Source of the DNA: Porticoccaceae bacterium
Lineage (GTDB): Bacteria > Pseudomonadota > Gammaproteobacteria > Pseudomonadales > Porticoccaceae
Assembly (NCBI GenBank): GCA_019090225.1
Contig: JAHRWI010000175.1
Span: 1 to 8,863 of the forward strand
Length of the DNA stretch: 8,863 nt
Direction: 5' to 3'
Shown here: positions 6,402-8,863 of the stretch, in pieces
Position numbering within the stretch: the first letter of the stretch is position 1
Layout: every line of letters begins with the position of its first letter
Notes under the pieces: generated by a model
Told to the model about the DNA's origin: nothing
Database searches by the model: none
The model's input: only the letters and a program-made list of their open reading frames with translations
Translations under genes and position numbers: made by a program

Positions 6402-6992
6402 ATGACGCCATCACCTGATTCACAGAACTCTTGCCCTGAAGCCCCTGATTCTGAACTGCCTAATTCAGAATTACCTGCTTCTGGATCACCTTTTTCTGGA
6501 CAAATAAGCCCCGAATTATCAGCACCCACGTTAAAGTCTTTGTGGCGGGATCCGATGATGCTGTTGGCTTTTGGGTTTGGTAGCGGCCTGTCGCCAAAAG
6601 CACCGGGTACCGCTGGTTCACTATTGGCTTTGTTGTGTATGCCGATCCTAACTTATTTACCAGTTTGGGCCTATTGGTGCATGCTGGTGCTGGCCTTTGG
6701 CGCTGGGGTGGTGATTTGTAATTATGCTGATCGGCGCTTAACTGGGCATGACCACCCCGGTATAGTCTGGGACGAATTCGTCGGTCTTTGGTTGGCTCTG
6801 GCTAGTGTCCCCGCCAGCTGGGGGTGGTGGTTAGCAGGGTTTCTGGTATTTCGCTGTTTTGATATCTTTAAGCCATGGCCTATAAGTGTGATCGACCGCA
6901 AAATCGCCGGAGGATTCGGTGTTATGCTGGACGATCTAATTGCAGGGTGTGGCGCATGGCTGGTAACAATGACATTAGTATGGCTTTTATGA
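6402..6992 (+). CDS. pgpA: Phosphatidylglycerophosphatase A
   Basis: PgpA removes the terminal phosphate of phosphatidylglycerol phosphate to give phosphatidylglycerol at the inner membrane. Family blocks are all present: LLAFGFGSGLSPKAPGTAGS (54-73), DRRLTGHDHPGIVWDEFVGL (110-129) with the conserved Asp/Glu cluster, and FRCFDIFKPWP (150-160). IDRKIAGGFGVMLDDLIAG (164-182) carries the conserved DD. Hydrophobic stretches near 76-107, 127-150 and 181-196 fit its membrane anchoring. Length is 196 residues against about 170 in E. coli. The excess is an N-terminal, Ser/Pro/Glu-rich, probably disordered extension (1-45) with pentapeptide repeats. The start at 6402 has little Shine-Dalgarno support, but no better in-frame start precedes the conserved core. 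It lies 15 bases after thiL, and its TGA overlaps the next gene by 4 bases (ATGA). Confidence 0.94.
   Translation: MTPSPDSQNSCPEAPDSELPNSELPASGSPFSGQISPELSAPTLKSLWRDPMMLLAFGFGSGLSPKAPGTAGSLLALLCMPILTYLPVWAYWCMLVLAFGAGVVICNYADRRLTGHDHPGIVWDEFVGLWLALASVPASWGWWLAGFLVFRCFDIFKPWPISVIDRKIAGGFGVMLDDLIAGCGAWLVTMTLVWLL
6444..6503 (+). repeat. 15-bp imperfect tandem repeat encoding PxSxx pentapeptides
   Basis: Inside the 5' end of pgpA, successive 15-base units encode PDSEL, PNSEL, PASGS and PFSGQ. The first two units are the most alike, and the preceding PDSQN/SCPEA and following ISPEL show decayed versions. Conserved positions are the CCT proline codon and the third-position serine. The pattern is typical of recent replication-slippage growth of a disordered tail. 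Confidence 0.7.
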
Positions 6993-7672
6993 CGCTTCGA
7001 GGTAATAGGTTTCGAGAGATCCAGCTTCGAGGCAAATACTTTGTTGCCGTATTCGCGCTGCTTTTACTGCTGTCTAGCAAGCTATGGGCGGGGCCAGAAA
7101 TTATTGCCAATGGCTTGTTTGCTAACAAAGCGATGCTCACTATCGATGGTAATACCCGGTTTTTAAAAGCCGGTGAAACCAGCCCCGAAGGGGTTAAATT
7201 GCTTCGTAGCAGCAGCAAGCAGGCCGTTATTGAAGTCGATGGTAAGCCGGTCACCCTGAAGGTTTCACAACGTATTTCATCGAGTTTCAAGGCGGCAGAG
7301 CGAACAGTGGTAAATTTGCCGCGCGGGAAAAACGGGCATTTCTATGCCAGGGGCGCTATCAATGGTTATCCTACGAGTTTTATGGTCGACACCGGTGCAA
7401 CATCGGTCGCAATGAATCAAAATCACGCCAGGCAGTTCGGTATTGATGCAAGTAAAGGCACAGAGTCCGCCGCTAGTACCGCCGGTGGGATTGTTAAAAC
7501 CCACATGGTTACCCTTCAGAAAGTCAGTGTCGGTGGCATAACTGTGCACAATGTGCCTGCGTCAATTGTCGATGGTGATTTCCCGGCGCAAATATTATTA
7601 GGCAATTCCTTTCTGAGTCAGGTCGATATGAGTGAGCAGGCTGGTGTGCTAGTTTTGAAGAAGAAGTTTTAG
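6989..7672 (+). CDS. Retropepsin-like aspartic protease, membrane-anchored or periplasmic (TIGR02281-type)
   Basis: From the ATG overlapping the pgpA stop (ATGA) the protein has 227 residues. An ATG at 6980 would add three; a longer open frame back to 6875 lies wholly inside pgpA and is unlikely to be used. Residues 1-16 are basic, 17-30 are hydrophobic (YFVAVFALLLLL), and a Sec cleavage site is plausible after KLWA (34), so the enzyme is probably exported. Residues about 36-92 form a small domain (GLFANKAMLTIDG, GETSPEGVKLL, QAVIEVDGKPVTL) resembling the GspC/PilP homology region. The protease domain (about 107-227) has FMVDTGATSVAM, with catalytic Asp134 in DTGAT, and the partner motif ILLGNSFLS (202-210). 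One DTG per chain implies an active homodimer as in retroviral proteases. Substrate is unknown. No Shine-Dalgarno site is present, so translation is probably coupled to pgpA. Confidence 0.85.
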   Translation: MTLRGNRFREIQLRGKYFVAVFALLLLLSSKLWAGPEIIANGLFANKAMLTIDGNTRFLKAGETSPEGVKLLRSSSKQAVIEVDGKPVTLKVSQRISSSFKAAERTVVNLPRGKNGHFYARGAINGYPTSFMVDTGATSVAMNQNHARQFGIDASKGTESAASTAGGIVKTHMVTLQKVSVGGITVHNVPASIVDGDFPAQILLGNSFLSQVDMSEQAGVLVLKKKF

Positions 7673-7719
7673 GTCTCTCAAATTTTGAGGCTCTGTAAAT
7701 TCGATAGTCCTGTAAGCTT

Positions 7720-7725
7720 TATAAT
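7720..7725 (+). promoter_or_regulatory. Perfect -10 hexamer TATAAT upstream of hisF
   Basis: TATAAT sits 150 bases before the hisF ATG in the only long AT-rich gap. It would give a leader of roughly 140 nt containing the inverted repeats at 7800-7847. There is no good -35 at 16-18 bp, so activity would need an activator or another element. Confidence 0.35.
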
Positions 7726-7799
7726 GTCGTAACTTCTTGTGTAATAGATCTTTTCTGAAAACTAAATAAATTTCTACAAAACGCACTACGATAGTTAAT

Positions 7800-7847
7800 C
7801 ACTTGCCTCTATAAATGTGGGATATCCATAGCGCTGCGGCGCAAGTG
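7800..7847 (+). other. Nested inverted repeats, possible leader RNA structure
   Basis: The outer arms CACTTGC (7800-7806) and GCAAGTG (7841-7847) are perfectly complementary. Inside lie TGTGG/CCATA (7816-7820 with 7826-7830, one G-U pair) and GCGC/GCGC (7831-7834 with 7839-7842). The last two bases of the GCGC arm overlap the outer stem, so the folds compete. This may be a switchable leader or chance in AT-rich DNA; no T-run follows directly, only a T-richer TTTACTGTTTTGATTT stretch. Confidence 0.3.
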
Positions 7848-7874
7848 TCTTTACTGTTTTGATTTGAGGGTAGC

Positions 7875-8648
7875 ATGTCTGGATTAGCTAAACGCATTAT
7901 TCCCTGTCTTGATGTGGACGAGGGGCGAGTTGTAAAAGGCGTACAGTTTGTTGATATTCGCGATGCCGGTGATCCGGTTGAGGTCGCTCGTCGCTACGAT
8001 GAGGAAGGCGCGGACGAGATTACCTTTCTCGATATCACCGCCAGCCACGAGCAACGAGATACCACTATCCATACTGTTGAAAGCATCGCTAGTGAGGTAT
8101 TTATCCCGCTCACAGTGGGCGGCGGCATACGCACTTTGGAGGATATTCGTGCCCTGTTGCGAGCTGGAGCAGACAAGGTGGGTATTAACTCGGCTGCCGT
8201 AAAAAACCCGGAGTTTGTTAAGCAGGCAGCAGACAAGTTTGGTTCTCAGTGCATTGTCGTTGCCATTGATGCCAAGCGGGTTAGCCCGGATGGTAGCCCA
8301 GAGCGCTGGGAAATATTCACCCACGGTGGTCGGGAACCGACGGGTATAGATGCCGTGAAGTGGGCGCGAAAAATGGCCGATTATGGTGCCGGTGAAATAT
8401 TGCTGACCAGTATGGATCGGGATGGAACTAAAAACGGTTTTGATCTGACCTTGACTAAAGCGGTTTGCGACGAAGTTTGTATTCCGGTGATTGCCTCAGG
8501 TGGTGTTGGTAATTTGCAACACCTAGTTGACGGGGTGCAGCTGGGCGGTGCGGACGCCGTACTTGCGGCCAGCATTTTCCATTTTGCTGAGTACAGTATT
8601 CAGGAGGCCAAAGACTATATGGCCGAGAGGGGAGTGGTTGTTCGCTAG
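7875..8648 (+). CDS. hisF: Imidazole glycerol phosphate synthase cyclase subunit
   Basis: HisF, with the glutaminase HisH, converts PRFAR and ammonia into imidazole glycerol phosphate and AICAR, linking histidine and purine synthesis. The 257 residues are the standard length. The (beta/alpha)8 barrel shows LAKRIIPCLDVDEGRVVKG with catalytic Asp13 (equivalent to D11 of the Thermotoga enzyme). FLDITAS follows, then the first phosphate loop VGGGIRT (81-87), GADKVGINSAAV, the second catalytic aspartate in VVAIDAKR (D132), LLTSMDRDGTKNGFD (176-190) and the second phosphate loop IASGGVGN. The start is supported by GAGGG four bases upstream and by the universal N-terminus. None of its usual partners hisB, hisH or hisA is immediately upstream. 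It may be expressed alone from the 7673-7874 gap. The next gene converges on it. Confidence 0.97.
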   Translation: MSGLAKRIIPCLDVDEGRVVKGVQFVDIRDAGDPVEVARRYDEEGADEITFLDITASHEQRDTTIHTVESIASEVFIPLTVGGGIRTLEDIRALLRAGADKVGINSAAVKNPEFVKQAADKFGSQCIVVAIDAKRVSPDGSPERWEIFTHGGREPTGIDAVKWARKMADYGAGEILLTSMDRDGTKNGFDLTLTKAVCDEVCIPVIASGGVGNLQHLVDGVQLGGADAVLAASIFHFAEYSIQEAKDYMAERGVVVR

Positions 8649-8662
8649 GGGATAAGCACAGG

Positions 8663-8690
8663 CTAAACGGCGGAGGGGTTGAGCGTTTGG
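8663..8690. terminator. Inverted repeat between convergent genes, weak bidirectional terminator candidate
   Basis: Bases 8663-8669 (CTAAACG) can pair with 8684-8690 (CGTTTGG) with one G-T wobble around a 14-base loop. It lies in the 50-base gap between the hisF stop and the stop of the converging gene, where a shared terminator is expected. There is no T-run on either strand and the loop is large, so support is weak. Confidence 0.25.
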
Positions 8691-8698
8691 ACAGAAGC

Positions 8699-8863
8699 CT
8701 ACTGGGCCTGCACTGCCTGTAAATCGGGCATTAATAATTTCAAAATCTTTGGATCGGCCTTGCTAACAAAAGCGAGGTAATCTTCAGTGCCTTTATCGGC
8801 TAGTTCGCGAGAGTCATAAGGTCCCATTGAGAAACCTTCACGAGTCGTGAAGTACCAGTTGTC
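8699..8863 (-). CDS. Small conserved hypothetical protein, C-terminal part (DUF6316-like; 5' end outside window)
   Basis: Reading the minus strand from the window edge gives 54 codons and a TAG at 8701-8699. The protein starts at the edge with DNWYFTTREGFSMGPYDS and continues with RELADKGTEDYLAFVSKAD, ending in LMPDLQAVQAQ. The WYFxTREGxxxGPY block followed by a helical E-D-Y stretch is characteristic of a family of very short proteins found in Pseudomonas and relatives, which I recall as DUF6316; the family name is from memory and less certain than the pattern. It has no cysteine, signal or membrane segment in the visible part. Function is unknown. It converges on hisF with a 50-base gap. 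Confidence 0.7.
   Translation of the reverse strand, partial: DNWYFTTREGFSMGPYDSRELADKGTEDYLAFVSKADPKILKLLMPDLQAVQAQ

Larger units (their letters stand above)
7673..7874 (+). promoter_or_regulatory. AT-rich gap with candidate promoter and foldable leader for hisF
   Basis: This is the longest gap in the window (202 bases) and clearly more AT-rich than its surroundings. CTCAAA (7677-7682) and TTTGAG (7684-7689) form a short inverted repeat right after the protease stop, without a T-run. A perfect TATAAT lies at 7720-7725, with only a weak -35 (TGTAAA, 7694-7699, 20 bp spacing). CTGTAA occurs at 7693 and 7710. Between 7800 and 7847, CACTTGC pairs with GCAAGTG, enclosing a hairpin around GGATATCC and a GCGC/GCGC hairpin. 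GAGGG (7866-7870) is the hisF ribosome binding site, 4 bases from the ATG. Confidence 0.45.

Noticed and set aside
6875..6988. N-terminal extension of the aspartic protease starting at 6875
   Set aside because: This part lies fully within pgpA in another frame, is rich in Arg/Cys without family resemblance, and would bury the signal/anchor segment. The ATGA overlap at 6989 is the natural start.
7677..7689. Intrinsic terminator after the protease gene
   Set aside because: The 6-bp CTCAAA/TTTGAG inverted repeat is AT-rich, has a 1-base centre that cannot form a normal loop, and no T-run follows.
7884..8324. Minus-strand open frame of 146 codons inside hisF
   Set aside because: It is a shadow of a fully conserved hisF reading frame with no recognisable motif and no ribosome binding site.

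Overview
The window reads as a chromosomal housekeeping segment from a gammaproteobacterium. The gene order glyA, nrdR, ribD, ribE, ribBX, ribH, nusB, thiL, pgpA is a classic one in that class. The RibB protein carries a degenerate GTP cyclohydrolase II-like tail (RibBX type), and the HisF, NusB, ThiL and PgpA sequences all look gammaproteobacterial. Base composition appears close to 50% G+C (judged by eye), which together with the gene content would fit a marine, Cellvibrionales- or Pseudomonas-like lineage. That order-level placement is a guess.

Layout: (1) 1-696 is the 3' part of glyA, with the 5' end outside the window. (2) 697-801 is an intergenic stretch with an imperfect hairpin after glyA, a possible -10 element and a 15-bp palindrome just before nrdR. 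(3) 802-5289 is a same-strand run of nrdR, ribD, ribE, ribBX, ribH and nusB. It covers the riboflavin pathway except GTP cyclohydrolase II, framed by a replication-precursor regulator (NrdR) and an antitermination factor (NusB). (4) 5373-7672 holds thiL, pgpA and a secreted or membrane-anchored retropepsin-like aspartic protease; the last two overlap by 4 bp. (5) 7673-7874 is an AT-rich gap with a perfect TATAAT and foldable inverted repeats. (6) 7875-8648 is a stand-alone hisF. (7) 8699-8863 is the 3' end of a convergent minus-strand gene for a small conserved protein that runs off the window.

How the genes fit together: RibD makes the pyrimidine precursor from the GTP cyclohydrolase II product, and RibBX makes the four-carbon precursor. 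RibH joins them into lumazine, and RibE dismutates lumazine into riboflavin. GTP cyclohydrolase II must be encoded elsewhere, because the RibA-like half of RibBX lacks the zinc cysteines. ThiL makes thiamine diphosphate, PgpA makes phosphatidylglycerol, GlyA supplies glycine and one-carbon units, and HisF supplies the imidazole ring of histidine and AICAR for purines.

I found no mobile elements, CRISPR arrays, tRNA or rRNA genes, or riboswitches, and no convincing undescribed system. The points worth a second look are small ones. They are a shortened substrate loop in RibD, a pentapeptide-repeat N-terminal extension on PgpA, the linked periplasmic protease with a GspC/PilP-like N-domain, short repeat clusters in the gaps, and a foldable leader upstream of hisF.
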